Shown one piece after another: positions 14,289-25,064 of a DNA stretch of 64,000 nucleotides. This stretch comes from Isoetes taiwanensis (lineage: Eukaryota; Streptophyta; Lycopodiopsida; Isoetales; Isoetaceae): the NCBI GenBank assembly GCA_021234155.1, contig JAJEKV010000006.1, positions 14,896,902-14,960,901 of the forward strand, read 5' to 3'. Each line of letters opens with the position of its first letter. Position 1 is the first letter of the stretch. The translations under genes and the position numbers were made by a program. Under the pieces are notes generated by a model. It saw only the letters and a program-made list of their open reading frames with translations. It was not told the DNA's origin and did no database searches.

Positions 14289-15607
14289 ATTGGCTCCCGA
14301 AACTAACTTCGCAAACCAAGCGGGTTCGCCCAGGCGAACCCCAAAAATTCGCCCGGGCGAACCCGTCGGATTCGCCCAGGCGAATCCGCGGACGACATGG
14401 CGGGACGGTCGCGGGCGCGGGACGCCTGCGTGGCATTCCTACCGGGTTCGCTTGGGCGAACCCAAACCCGGGTCAGGCTGTCGTGTGGCAGGCATGGTAG
14501 ATCGCAGCGCCGAATGGCAGAGTCGCCTACCGGGTTCGCTTGGGCGAACCCACCGGAGTGCGACGTGACACGGCCATACGTGGCCAGGGCGGGACAGGGC
14601 AGAACGCCAGTACAGGCCTACCGGGTTCGCTTGGGCGAACCCACAGGCGGGCAGGGCATCCGGCTCCAGAAGAAAAAGCAAGAGCTCCAGAACGGAGCTG
14701 GCGGGCTAATATCAGCATAATATTTGTTTGAATTGTTGGCTCTTCCCTCCATAATTTAATGGAAAAAATTCACACACCAATGGCGCACTGGAAAAAGATC
14801 CATTCCTGCTCCAACAAAGATCCAATCCTATATGTTTCTGTTTCTATTCTATTCATACAATCATATTATATCTGTACAAAAAACGGAAGCTAAAGGGGCA
14901 GTCACTATTTAGATTTCTTGAATTTGCTCTTGATCCACTTCAAAATCTTGGAGCCACTAGAGGAACAGAATCCGCCATAGCTGCTGAAGCAGGGGATTGA
15001 GGCTTATTATCTTTTGCGTTGAAAACTCCTTTTTCTGTAATAATCCAACTATCCGCCCAAGCCAAGCCTGAAGATCCTTGTCGCCGGAATGAAATCCCTT
15101 TTGTCAGAGATGCCATAGCTATTGTTTCTTGAAAATCATCTGCCTGCAAGCGCGCAATTTAAGTCTAACCTAACTTTTTTCTGGAGCAAAAATAGAAATC
15201 CTGCTGCAAGAAATAAGAGAAAAGGGATCGAAGCCAAAAATAACACGAGGTGGGTTCGCTTGGGCGAACCCGGCAGGGCGCCATAATTGCTCTGATCGTC
15301 TGCTCTGCCTGCCACCCTCATCTGCCACCCGACCCCGCCGGTGGGTTCACCTGGGCGAACCCAGCAGGGAAGCGATCTGCCACCACTGCCACTGCCACCT
15401 CTGCCACCACACGTATGCCAAACCCGGGTTTGGGTTCGCTTGGGCGAACCCGGTAGCTAATGCCACGCATGTCATTACTCGGCGATGCTGCCGCCACGTC
15501 AGGGATGCGGGTTCGCCTGGGCGAATCCGGCGAGTTCGCCTGGGCGAATTTTTGGGGTTCGCTTGGGCGAACTCGGTTGGCTGCTGAAGTTACTTTCGGG
15601 AGCCAAT
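14289..15607. mobile_element. Foldback element with twelve mirrored 20-bp hairpins
   Basis: The left end (ATTGGCTCCCGAAA) is repeated in inverse at the right end (TTTCGGGAGCCAAT). The consensus GGGTTCGCYTGGGCGAACCC (8-9 bp stem, 2-4 base loop) occurs twelve times: starts at 14322, 14345, 14368, 14444, 14532, 14623, 15252, 15343, 15432, 15509, 15532 and 15555. Distances from the nearest element end are 33/33, 56/56, 79/79, 155/156, 243/245 and 334/336, so the arms are mirror images. Sequence between hairpins also matches in inverse, for example TGCGTGGCATT before the fourth hairpin. The middle 600 bases are AT-rich with no transposase. Open frames in the arms only reflect the repeats. It looks like a non-autonomous DNA transposon, but no clear target-site duplication is visible. 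Confidence 0.85.
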
Positions 15608-16132
15608 CGAAGCACCACAATATCAGTGGTCTTAGAGTAAAATGCCGATGCAGATGATTTCACATATGGGCTGCTATAATCAGCTCGAGCCTGGGGGCAA
15701 ACCATCAGCACTTCTTGTATGGATTACAGCATCAGTGGGTTGGGGTTGCAGAAAGAAGTAACGGATTACATAGTCACATGTTCTTTTGCTTAACATGAAA
15801 TCCACTTTTAGGCCACTCTCATGAGTGGAGTTTCGGCCTCGATGTTCCACTCCGCATTTTGCATGCACTGTTCTGGACAACTTCATCCTAATCATTTCTT
15901 AAACCTCCTGATAGCTTACAGGAATTCTACTAATCTATTCAGAGGATAGCCGGATGGGATTCATGGTCTTTAGAGGTTGGGGCTGCCGCAAAGAGTGATA
16001 GATTAGTAACCTATGTATTCGTCTGCTTTAAATTATGTAGCTTGAAAAAGCGTGAAACCCAGTTCTAGGTGGTGCAAACATGCCCCATCTCGTTCCAATT
16101 GATTCATGTTTGGTATCTACAGGACAAAGTCA
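15608..16132. other. Intergenic, nothing recognised
   Basis: No gene or element ends seen. Two weakly similar stretches (GTTGGGGTTGCAGAAAGAAG near 15736 and GTTGGGGCTGCCGCAAAGAG near 15976) hint at an old internal duplication. Confidence 0.4.
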
Positions 16133-16308
16133 TGTTGAAATTGAATTCTGGATTGTGGACATGTAGAAGTACATCCACTGCTTAAGCTCGGATGTTCGGA
16201 AGGGATGTGGATAGGTTGTTTGTTGAAATTGAATTCTGGATTGTGGACATGTAGAAGTACATCCACTGCTTAAGCTCGGATGTTCGGAAGGGATGTGGAT
16301 AGGTTGTT
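16133..16308. repeat. 88-bp perfect or near-perfect tandem duplication
   Basis: The block beginning TGTTGAAATTGAATTCTGG and ending GGATAGGTTGTTTG occurs at 16133 and again at 16221 with no visible difference, so the duplication is recent. Confidence 0.9.
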
Positions 16309-16436
16309 TGGTTGTCTTTGTGCTTGCAATTTTCCAGCCATGGCTTTCTGTATTTGAATCCTTCTATGTATTTCATACATATTTCCTGTCGTACGTGGAG
16401 CATGTTTATACAGGGGTGTGAGGTGTATAAATAAAT

Positions 16437-16467
16437 ATTTATTTATTTATTTATTTATTTATTTATT
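16437..16467. repeat. (ATTT)n microsatellite
   Basis: Eight or so tandem TTTA units. Confidence 0.9.
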
Positions 16468-17146
16468 CTTGCTCACTTTGGGCCTTACCCTTCATGTGGT
16501 TGGCATATTCATGAGAATATGCCAGGATCCAAGGATCCCAAGTAAGCGACCCTATTGATAAAAGTGGCGAAGCTAATTAAGAACTTAATTAAAAGTGAAA
16601 GAAATATTATAATATTATCCAAATGACATTTAAAAGGAAATTTGGAGATGCTTTCACACTTTGTGTAAGAGTTGAGAATATGCGAGCATTTATTACAGAG
16701 CAATAACTGAGGGGGGCGCATTAAATGCACTTTATTAGGTCGCCTGCAGAGCTCTTTATGACAAAAGGGTATCATGCATGTGGCACCTTTGGGTTTAAAA
16801 CGGGACGGCCATTTTATATTATCTCTATCTATTCAAACAAAAATAGAATCAGTGACAGTCCCCTGTTTTTTTATAGGATTATTCCTCGAAGATCATAGCT
16901 TTGGCTTTCTAGTACCAATTGACAAACAAAGACAAAACGTCTTTGAATTCCCTGCAAAAACCGCATGAATTAAATCCTTAAATCGTGTAATTGGTTGCTA
17001 ATCTGTCTAAGAAATCCCGTTTCGTTCAAATCAAAGTTCTGAATTCTGCTCGGTCTGATGCTGGAGCTTTGAATTGGTCGGAAATCCTAATTTTGATTTT
17101 TAGTTCCGGTGATCTGGCTGGGTTTTTGTCTGATCCTAATTCCTGG

Positions 17147-17154
17147 TATAAAAT
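17147..17154 (+). promoter_or_regulatory. Probable TATA box of the kinase gene
   Basis: TATAAAAT lies about 380 bases before the kinase ATG in AT-moderate sequence. Transcription would start near 17180 and give a 5' leader of about 350 bases. Position and motif are the only support. Confidence 0.45.
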
Positions 17155-17348
17155 TTGGACATGGAGAACGGGGCGTGCTGCAGCGGCAGAAACCCACGAA
17201 TTTGAATCAGGCCGTGAAACCCTTTGTCCCCTGTATTTAAAACCGGATCGTGGAGCACTGTCAGGACAAAGATTGGCTTTGGATTAAACAAAAAAAATCC
17301 GGTCTGGGGTCGTCTTCTTTTCTACCAGCGCAAAACAACGAAGGAATC

Positions 17349-17506
17349 ATGGCACCCAAATGCTTGGCAGGCCCCTTTTGTAAGCTTTCTCTGCTGGATC
17401 TGCCATAGCCAGGCTCACCGACTACTCTGCGCCAAATTTCCCTATGGCATGGACTGCTGCCGCTGTTGCATCTGTGTATTGCAAAAAACTCTGCAAAAAT
17501 CGGTAG
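17349..17506 (+). promoter_or_regulatory. Two short upstream ORFs in the kinase leader
   Basis: If transcription starts near 17180, the leader contains two complete small frames: 17349-17408 (MAPKCLAGPFCKLSLLDLP, 19 codons) and 17444-17506 (MAWTAAAVASVYCKKLCKNR, 20 codons). Both end before the main ATG at 17531 and could lower its translation. Neither peptide is recognised. Confidence 0.35.
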
Positions 17507-17530
17507 CATTCAAGGCCTGTTTCGATCTAA

Positions 17531-19723
17531 ATGGCCCGCCCTCGTCTTTTACTCGCGAAAGAAGAAGAATTGAGCCCATCAGTCCATCATTCAAACAAAC
17601 AGGCTCTGATAATCGGGCTCAGTATTGCCGCAGGTTTGGCCGCTGTTATAATCCTAATTTCTATCATTCTGGTACTCTATTTCAGGTATAAATCTCATAA
17701 AACCACCCCTTTGGATCATCCTACTCCTTTGAATCCGTTTGTGCGGATCAGAAAATTCAGCTACAGAGAATTAAAAGCAGCTACGGCGGGATTCAGCAGC
17801 GCCAGGAAGCTCGGGCAGGGCGGATTTGGGTGTGTGTATAAAGGGATTCTTCCAAATGGGCAGTTTGTAGCAGTAAAAAAGCTTGATGCAAGCTCGATTC
17901 AGGGCGAAAGGGAGTTCCAAAATGAACTTTCTATCATGCAAAGAATTGGGACTTCAAAATTCGTTGTGGGTTTGATCGGATTTTGTTCTTCCGAGGATTC
18001 AAATGGTAAGAAATTGCTGGTTTATGAATATATGGATCGCCGGAGCCTGCAGGAATTGTTGTTTGATGTGGGCGATTTGTATCAGGCCTTAAATTGGGAG
18101 ACCAGATTTGGGATTATGCTTGATTTGGCACAAGCGCTTGATTTTTTGCATTCAAAATGCGATCCGCCGGTGATCCACTGCGATGTGAAGCCCAGTAATG
18201 TGTTGTTGGATCAAGGATTGAATGCGAAAATTGCAGACTTTGGGCTCGCGAGGTTAAAAACAGAGCAATCTGGCGAAGAAGCAGATTCAGGTTGGATTGA
18301 ACAGGAAAAAATTCGAATTGCCAAAGAAAGGGAGCGCCGGAAGAGGCAGAAACTGGCCGCACGGAGAAAAAAAGCTCGAGAAGCTAGAGAACGGCAAAAA
18401 GAGCTTGAATCTCGAGCAAATAATCCAGAACATGGGCTAGATCACGACAGAAAGGGCCTTCAGAATGAAAACTTGGGCCCTGATCATGAAAAAATTGCTT
18501 CCCATAATACAGAAAAACTTGTTCCTGATCTAGAAAAGGGTTCTGAAACGGCCAAATCACCCATTTCGGACGCTTCACAGCAGGAAAATTTGAAGAATCA
18601 CATAGTCTTTGCAGATAATTTTTCGTTCAAGGAAGGGGCTTCCGAGACCAGTTTTGCATTTGATGAAGATGATGAACAGAGCAAGGCGAGCCCTTTGGAT
18701 CTGGCTTCTGCGGCAGAAATGACGCCCCAATCTGATAAAATCAAAGATCCAGCATGCAACAGCGGCAGTATCAGAAGATCTGTTAGCATAGACTGGTGGG
18801 CAAAAAAAATCGATGGCCAAGGGGCAGAAAGCAGAAAGGATTATACCGTCGATTGGCTCGCTAGCCAGGTAACTGCCGGCCGATCAAACAGCAGAGATTG
18901 GACTCCCCGACAAAGCATTGCATCAATCTGCAAAGAAGAAGCAGAAGAAATCGAAAATTCGAGAAAAAAACGACGAATCCGCCCATTCTCCTGCTTCAAA
19001 TCCGACCGGAAGAAGAAAAAAAACGAGCCCAAAAGATGGTGGACGGATGAATCCCTTCCGAAGAAGAAGAAAAAGGATTTGGGCGGGTCGGATTTGAAGA
19101 ACAGAGAAAGTTTGAATTGGCCCAGTTTCGATTTTAGCCAGATGGAGGAAAAGGGCCGAGATTTTTCTCAGAAAACGGATTTGGGCAGCACGGATTTGAG
19201 CGAAGAATCGATGAAAAAAAGGGAAAGATCATTCAGTATCGATGAATCAAGCAAGGGAGCCAGTTCTACGCCGAGCATGAGAGGAACTGTGTGCTATGTA
19301 GCACCGGAATATGGCGGAGGAGGTATTCTAACAGAGAAATCAGATGTGTATAGTTTTGGAGTTGTTTTGCTTGTTATAATCTCCGGCAGAAGGCCGCTGC
19401 AAGTCGTTGCTTCTTCCAGAATTGAATTTGAAAGAGCCAATTTGATTTCCTGGGCTCGGCAGTTGAATCAATCCGGCAATATCCTTGACCTGGTTGATCC
19501 GGCTCTGCAGAATTGTTTTTCTAAGGAACAGGTTTCTCTGTGCATAAATCTTGCTCTTCTTTGCCTCCATAGATTGCCTCAAGTTCGACCCTCCATGGCT
19601 GAAATTATCAAAATTTTGTCCGGCGAATCCCAAATTCCTTCTAGCCCTTTCGAATTCTCGCCATCCCCGACCTGCTCCAACTATACTGCCTCATCTGCGA
19701 GCAATTTTGGGTTCCAAACTTGA
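17531..19723 (+). CDS. Membrane-anchored receptor-like Ser/Thr kinase with a large kinase insert
   Basis: The 730-residue single-exon protein has a membrane segment at residues about 25-50 (ALIIGLSIAAGLAAVIILIS), a basic juxtamembrane stretch, and a kinase domain from about residue 75. Visible motifs: glycine loop LGQGGFGCV (about 94-102), VAVKK lysine (about 116), HCDVKPSNVLLD (about 214-225), DFG (about 235-237), and CYVAPEYGG with SDVYSFGVVLL after residue 585. Between DFG and the APE region about 350 residues are inserted: a Lys/Arg/Glu-rich coiled coil (ERERRKRQKL), then acidic and Ser-rich sequence with two Trp motifs (IDWWAKK, VDWLASQ) and poly-Lys blocks. The arrangement matches the plant kinases of the At2g45590/At4g25390 type, from memory of that group. 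No extracellular domain is present. HCD replaces HRD, so it is a non-RD kinase. No frame damage; this is the only clearly functional gene here. Confidence 0.9.
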   Translation: MARPRLLLAKEEELSPSVHHSNKQALIIGLSIAAGLAAVIILISIILVLYFRYKSHKTTPLDHPTPLNPFVRIRKFSYRELKAATAGFSSARKLGQGGFGCVYKGILPNGQFVAVKKLDASSIQGEREFQNELSIMQRIGTSKFVVGLIGFCSSEDSNGKKLLVYEYMDRRSLQELLFDVGDLYQALNWETRFGIMLDLAQALDFLHSKCDPPVIHCDVKPSNVLLDQGLNAKIADFGLARLKTEQSGEEADSGWIEQEKIRIAKERERRKRQKLAARRKKAREARERQKELESRANNPEHGLDHDRKGLQNENLGPDHEKIASHNTEKLVPDLEKGSETAKSPISDASQQENLKNHIVFADNFSFKEGASETSFAFDEDDEQSKASPLDLASAAEMTPQSDKIKDPACNSGSIRRSVSIDWWAKKIDGQGAESRKDYTVDWLASQVTAGRSNSRDWTPRQSIASICKEEAEEIENSRKKRRIRPFSCFKSDRKKKKNEPKRWWTDESLPKKKKKDLGGSDLKNRESLNWPSFDFSQMEEKGRDFSQKTDLGSTDLSEESMKKRERSFSIDESSKGASSTPSMRGTVCYVAPEYGGGGILTEKSDVYSFGVVLLVIISGRRPLQVVASSRIEFERANLISWARQLNQSGNILDLVDPALQNCFSKEQVSLCINLALLCLHRLPQVRPSMAEIIKILSGESQIPSSPFEFSPSPTCSNYTASSASNFGFQT

Positions 19724-19890
19724 ATTTTGAGCCGGATTTTGCCTAAATTGTGCGGAAAACTCTTGAAACAGGGCAGATTGATCAGAATTGCAATTGGCTC
19801 TGATATTTTTACGCTCGAATTGGCTCGGATTTGGCCCCAATTCGTGCTGGAAACTCCTAAAACAGAGCAGATGATCAGAAATGCATTTGG
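19724..19890. repeat. Imperfect two-copy repeat in the kinase 3' region
   Basis: Two diverged copies of about 79 bases share GAGCCGGATTT / GGCTCGGATTT, GTGCGGAAAACTC / GTGCTGGAAACTC and CAG(G/A)GCAGAT(T)GATCAGAA. They follow directly after the kinase stop and probably lie in its 3' untranslated region. Confidence 0.6.
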
Positions 19891-20399
19891 GTTGTTTTTT
19901 TTTGCCCGGATATGAAGATCAGGGGGTACGGCGGACAGATTTGGACAGTTTTTGCTTAATTTATAGCCGGATTCTTCAATCCGTTAGCAGAATGGAGACA
20001 ATGAAGGGATTTGGTTTGAAGATGGAGCATCAAAGCCCTGTAGCGCAGCCGGATCAAGAGGATTGAAGAAGGTTTTAGAAGAAGGTGCCGTATTTTTTTA
20101 AAGCTGCGGCATTCGTCAAAGCTGTCTTTTGTTTGTCCTTTTTGTTCCTTTGTACATTAACGCGTTGACGGTTATATTAAAAGCATCTGACTTTAGTATT
20201 TTTTTCTTTTCTTCTGTTCATATTTCATTTCTTATTGTCTTATTTTATTCAGTATGTTCTTGAGCCTCTGACCTTTGTAAAGGCCTTGTTGAAAAATGGG
20301 AGTCTTGAACTCGGTTAAAAGCTTTATCCTATCCATTGATCTTTAGGCCAATGCTATAAAAATCCAACCAATTTTTTACAGTGTTAAATGCCGGTGAAA

Positions 20400-20665
20400 A
20401 TACTTTTAACTTGGTTTCAGTGATTTCATCGCGGTGACTACTCTCTCGTGGAATCACCAACCCTCGGGGAACGGGATCCGTTTCGGAGACCCCGTTATCC
20501 GTACCTGACAGCGTCATGCGTATTTTTTGATGGATCCCAGCCATTCGTCGGTAGGGTCCATCTTGGTCGTTCGTTTGTTATACCTTTCGGCGAAATCAAA
20601 TTCGCACCATCCTTTTATTCCACGCGACGGGGAATTGATATTGTCCCGTGGAATATCCCAGTAAA
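20400..20665. repeat. Diverged ATTCCACG-type palindromes upstream of the SPL pseudogene
   Basis: TTTATTCCACGCGACGGGG pairs with TTGTCCCGTGGAAT 25 bases on, and CTCTCGTGGAATCACC, ACGGGATCCG and CCCCGTTATCCG add further half-palindromes. The same words (GATTCC, CGTGGAAT, GGCGGGATCAATTCC) make up the tandem array at 21880-22185, on the other side of the pseudogene. Confidence 0.6.
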
Positions 20666-20970
20666 ATTCAAAATTTTGACGCCCTATTCTTCTGGGAGGG
20701 TTTACAGCTACTGCTGGCTATGGCGGAACCGTGCTCGGTAACCGAAGCTACCACGCCATCGGTCGTGTCCGCCGGACAAAGAGATCCCCTGCAGTTTTAT
20801 GTGCAAGAGCATTGGCTGCATGCATCACTACTGCAGCCCTCAACTGCAAGTGCGTTATTTTAATTTTCAATCCTTGCTGGATTTGAGGTGAAGGTTTAGT
20901 TTTCTTATTCTGAGCCGATTCTCTTTCCTTGGGTTTGCTTGATCCGGCACAGGACAGAATCCGGTGGGAA

Positions 20971-21696
20971 ATGAGGCCGCACCTTTTGCTTCTAAGATTC
21001 AGTTCCTGGGAATGGGAGTGGAAAAATAATGTACTCTTGCCCCCCAGCAGAGCAAATTGGGGAGTTGGTAGTAGAAAGAGCCCTAATGCAGATGGTACTC
21101 GCCATATCCAAGACGAGAATAAATGTGGTGCTTTTTGTGTCTCGCTCAGGTCCGCTAGCTAGGGTTTGGAGGACGTGGTTAGTGTTGGAGGCTTTGCTGG
21201 GCATAGCCAACGTAGTTTTTTCTTGACTAAAGAACAGATGATAGAAGAATCTGAAGCAAAGTGTAAAACAGAACAGCAGGAGGACAGTAGCCCAAGCAGT
21301 GGCCAACAAGAAATTGGGAAAGAGGCTTGGAGCAATTCTAATGCTTCAGAGTTGAAAATAAGACAGCCCATTTCTGCTTCAAACATGAAAAATCAGGAAG
21401 GGGACGCTGCTGGTACAACAGGAGCTACTTCTGCAGATGCTTTGATCGGCCTTAAGCTTGGCAAGAGAACTTATTTCGAAGACTCTATTGTGAGCAAGGT
21501 TGCATCTACACATGTTTCTTCACTTCCTAGTGGCAAAAAAACCCGCCCTCTGGCTCAGACCATCCAGGTGCCTAGATGCCAGGTTGAAGGGTGCAAAGTT
21601 GATCTCTCTAATGCTAAATGGTACCATAGAAGGCACAAGGTCTATGGAATGCATTCCAAGACCCCTAAAAACATGGTTGTTGGCAAAGAACAATGA
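20971..21696 (+). pseudogene. Broken SBP-box (SPL) transcription factor, truncated in the DNA-binding domain
   Basis: The frame from the ATG at 20971 reads MRPHLLLLRFSSWEWEWKNN, resembling the W-x-W-x-W start of SPL proteins, then meets an in-frame TAG at 21160-21162. The same frame continues through LIGLKLGKRTYFED, typical of SPL proteins, to the start of the SBP domain: PRCQVEGCKVDLSNAKWYHR, then RHKVYGMHSKTPKNMVVGKEQ-like sequence, and a TGA. In SBP domains the first zinc finger needs Cys in HKVC; here it is Tyr. The second zinc finger (FCQQCSRFH) and nuclear signal should follow EQ, but there is neither that sequence nor a GT donor. I find no later SPL exon up to about 24.5 kb. A stop, a lost zinc ligand and truncation mark it as dead or as a captured gene fragment. 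Confidence 0.8.
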
Positions 21697-21879
21697 TTTT
21701 ATCAACAACGTTTTAGTTTTCCAAAAGTGATCTGCTTAAAAGGCCCTCTGTTTTTTGTTTTGAAGTTGTCAAACTGGACTATTCATCTCTAAAAATTACG
21801 TTATTTCATATTTCTCATTTGCACAAGCTTATCCATTCCATGGGATATCCGAAAAGGTATTCCATCTAGTGGAATATGC

Positions 21880-22185
21880 CACCCGATATTCTACGGGAAG
21901 GAATATTACGGTATGTGATTCTACGGGGGACGCGGTGATTCCATGGGTTAGAATATTACTATATGTGATTCCATCAGACAGGATCAACTCTATATGATTC
22001 CGTCACGTGGAATAAACGGTGATTCCACGTGGAAGAATATTATGGTATGTGATTCCATCGGGCGGGATCAATTCCATGTGATTCCGTCGCGTGGAATAAA
22101 TGGCGATTCCACGGGGAAGAATATTACGGTATGTGATTCCATTTGGCGGGATCAATTCCATGCGATTCTATCGCGTGGAATCTTG
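21880..22185. repeat. 84-bp tandem array of GATTCCACG/CGTGGAAT palindromes
   Basis: GATTCCATC units begin at 21967, 22051 and 22135, exactly 84 bases apart, with a partial unit before. Each unit contains GATTCCGTCGCGTGGAATAA and GATTCCACG(T/G)GG(A)A separated by about ten bases. Array length is about 3.5 units. It is a third palindrome family of the window. Confidence 0.85.
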
Positions 22186-25060
22186 AATTGTGCAAAGAGT
22201 ATATAATCCTATTGTTGATATCATGGTCATCAACTACTACCACATGTTTGTAGCTTCAATTAGGTAATGCCCAACCAAGGTACAAGCCACGAGGACGTAT
22301 ATTTTTTTGAATAAGGACTCGCATGAAAACAGACAAAAGCTCCCGCTAGCTAGGCTTTTCATTCATCTCAACAGTTTTTCTACAATTGTATAGAGTGGGT
22401 AGCTGCACATCGCAGGCTACCCAAAAATGAAAAACATAGGCAATATCCAGTTATGACACCTAGATTTTTATTTGATGATTTTTCAACCAGGTGCTTGAGA
22501 TCAATGGCCGGATGGTAAGCGGCCATGACAGAGTTATATAGAAGGATTTCCCTCCCCTTTTTTTTGTATGTGAGTGCCAGGGAATTCCGGCATTGCGGAA
22601 ACCTGCTGATAGACAAAAGAAAAAAGAAACAAGCAAAGTAGGCAGTATCTTTTGGATCTTTAGACTCCTTGGCGTTTCTACAAATTTGTTGCCTAATTTG
22701 TGTTTTCTGTGTCATTGCAGATCCAGCATCGACCAAAACGGAAGTGTTATGACTCTCTTGCTTGCTGCAAGATTTTTGAAGATAATGCTTCTCACCTAGG
22801 TAAACTCTTTGTGTGGATGTGTGGCTATAAACTCTGAGGCAGATTGTCCATTGGAAGTGCAGTAGTTACCAAGCCATTAGATTGGCATGTGCCTGGGAAA
22901 AAACTAGTTTGCATGCCTACGTTCAATGCAACCTAATGTCTGTTGTCAGCAGCTTCATTGGTGGAATTATCCCAGGACACGTCTTCATATTATTTGCTGA
23001 AATTGTCTATGAAATAGGGACTAGCTATGGACGGTGCCATCTCTGTATTTTGGAAGTGCAAAACTAGTTTTCTCTATTGCTCAAGTTCCAGAATATTTTG
23101 ATGTAGCTGCTTGGAACAGCCATTTCTCCAGATCCAATTTTGCTTACTGACGAGCAAAATCGCATGCTGTGGTCCAACTTGGCCTTCAAAAAAATCTCTG
23201 AACTTGCATAATGGGCATTGCATATTGTTATGGCATATTGTTATTGCATATTGTTATTGTGCAATGGGCATGCAATTGACTGGATTTCGAAAATTCTGCA
23301 GGTTATACTTTGTTAACAAGGCTATCATGCAAATATGGAGGTGCTTTGTTTGAAAACATTGTGTCTGTTGTAACGGCACATTGGGTCTGGACCTGCGCTC
23401 TGTAACTTTTTTGAAATAATGAGTTGCACAGCTCGAATTCTTCTGATGTATAACAGATTAAATTCAGTAAGTAATATTTTGGTATTTCATGCTTTGTTTT
23501 TCTATAGTCTTCAATTGCAGTTAATTGTAGGAAGTAGAGATGTATATTGCATTTGTATATGAATGAACAAAAGAAATGTGTGTGGTTCGCATCTCTATCT
23601 GTTTTGCAAATTGCGGAAAGGGCTCTCTTCGACATGGACCAATGGCTGAGAAGATAAAGTTTCTTTTTGCTTATTGTATTCAGTATATTTTAGATAATTA
23701 CTTTCTGCTTATTCCATATTCATATTTCCTTCATTTGTTTAATTATTTGGATGTACATGCATGTTTGTTGCTCTCAAAATTAAATCCATCTGAACATACA
23801 ATTCTTTCACAAGTCTGCAACAAGTTGGAGCAAAATAAATCTATCTGCATCATGCAATGCTGGATATGAGCATGTGAGACTTTGGAATATGACCTCAAGG
23901 TACATTTCTTTAGGTGAGGACACGGACGATTCTTCAGGTGTTATTATTTGATTTTTAAGTTTTCAAGGGCTGGATATGATGTTTGCTGTTGTGATAGATG
24001 TTTCTAACAATGTATTGAAGGGAGCGTTTTTAAGTTTGATGTGTACTTTCTCTTTTGTAGCTTGATGATTACTCTGTATTCAGATTCAGTGGGCAAGTTT
24101 TGTTGTTGTGGCTATGCTTTCTCATGTCATTAGAGAATGTGTTTTGCAATTTGTTATCATTCTTAACTTACCAGAGGTAAGACTGTTAAAATATTGTGCC
24201 GAGCTTCCTCCAGCTGGAAATATTTCTCTAGGATTTGTTAGTCTGCTCAAGAAAGGCAACAATAATAGAAGCAACTCTGAGCCTGTCTATGCATTTCAAA
24301 TAATTCATATCAATAACCTACTGTTAATTGTGGAAAACCAGAATTAAACTTATTTCAAGTTCCCTGCTGGAAAAAGAGAATTTAAAATTTTGATAACCCA
24401 TTGCAAACTTTATCCTGTTGCATCCTTTACAATGAATCAAATCTCTCTGCATTATCTGCATAAAATAGCCAAGTAAAGTTGGATGAAGAGACTGTACATT
24501 ACATTACTACAAGGATGACAAGATTGTTTTTCAATTTAACCCATCTACAATAGTGGACATTTTTTTTACATGATCTGGCCTTTTTTGGAGTCTTTTTTAG
24601 GAGCAACCCATCTACAATAATGAACATTTTTTTTTCCAGCAGAGCATTGGATTAGGATGACGTGGTGCCATGTGCGGTGGCATGGGTTTGTTCCTTTGTT
24701 TGGTAAGACTATCAATAAAGCATATTGTTCCTAACCTTGTTGAATCAACCTTGTTGTATATTGTATAGAATAGTCTAATTGTCTAAACATTATATTGTGT
24801 GCATTGTTTGTGGTTAGCAACAATTGATGATTTTCCAACGCCCATGATCCACCACTTATGTGTATACCAACGTGTAGAGCCCAATCCAATCCTCCCATTA
24901 TAAGCAATAACCAACCAAGATAACAAGTCCTCCCTCCACAAACTTTCGAATGCCGCTTTAGAATGCCCTTTTCTTTTTGCTTATCGAAATCTACGACATT
25001 TAATTAATCATATCGCACTTAGTTCGATTTCAATCTACTTACTACTATAGATAAAGGAAG
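22186..25060. other. Intergenic, no gene recognised
   Basis: AT-rich sequence without convincing coding potential. A 54-base block at 22452-22505 (CTAGATTTTTATTTGATGAT then TTTTCAACCAG) also occurs near 33546-33600, so part of it is dispersed repeat. Confidence 0.45.
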
Positions 25061-25064
25061 GGGT

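Noticed and set aside
14322-15574. Regularly recurring 20-mers with unique spacers, resembling a CRISPR array
   Set aside because: Spacing is irregular, the repeats are mirrored in two arms, the setting is plant nuclear DNA and no cas-like gene is present. It is a foldback element.
14322-15574. Hairpins similar to the T-arm of tRNA (GGTTCG...)
   Set aside because: No acceptor, D or anticodon stems surround them; the likeness is limited to a few bases.
14152-15711. Overlapping open frames with repeated PGSLGRTH or GFAQANP
   Set aside because: They arise from the hairpin repeats of the foldback element in all frames and on both strands.
20648-20863. Small frame MAEPCSVTEATTPS as a first exon of the SPL gene
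   Set aside because: It has no SPL features and no donor in a suitable phase. It may be a separate scrap.
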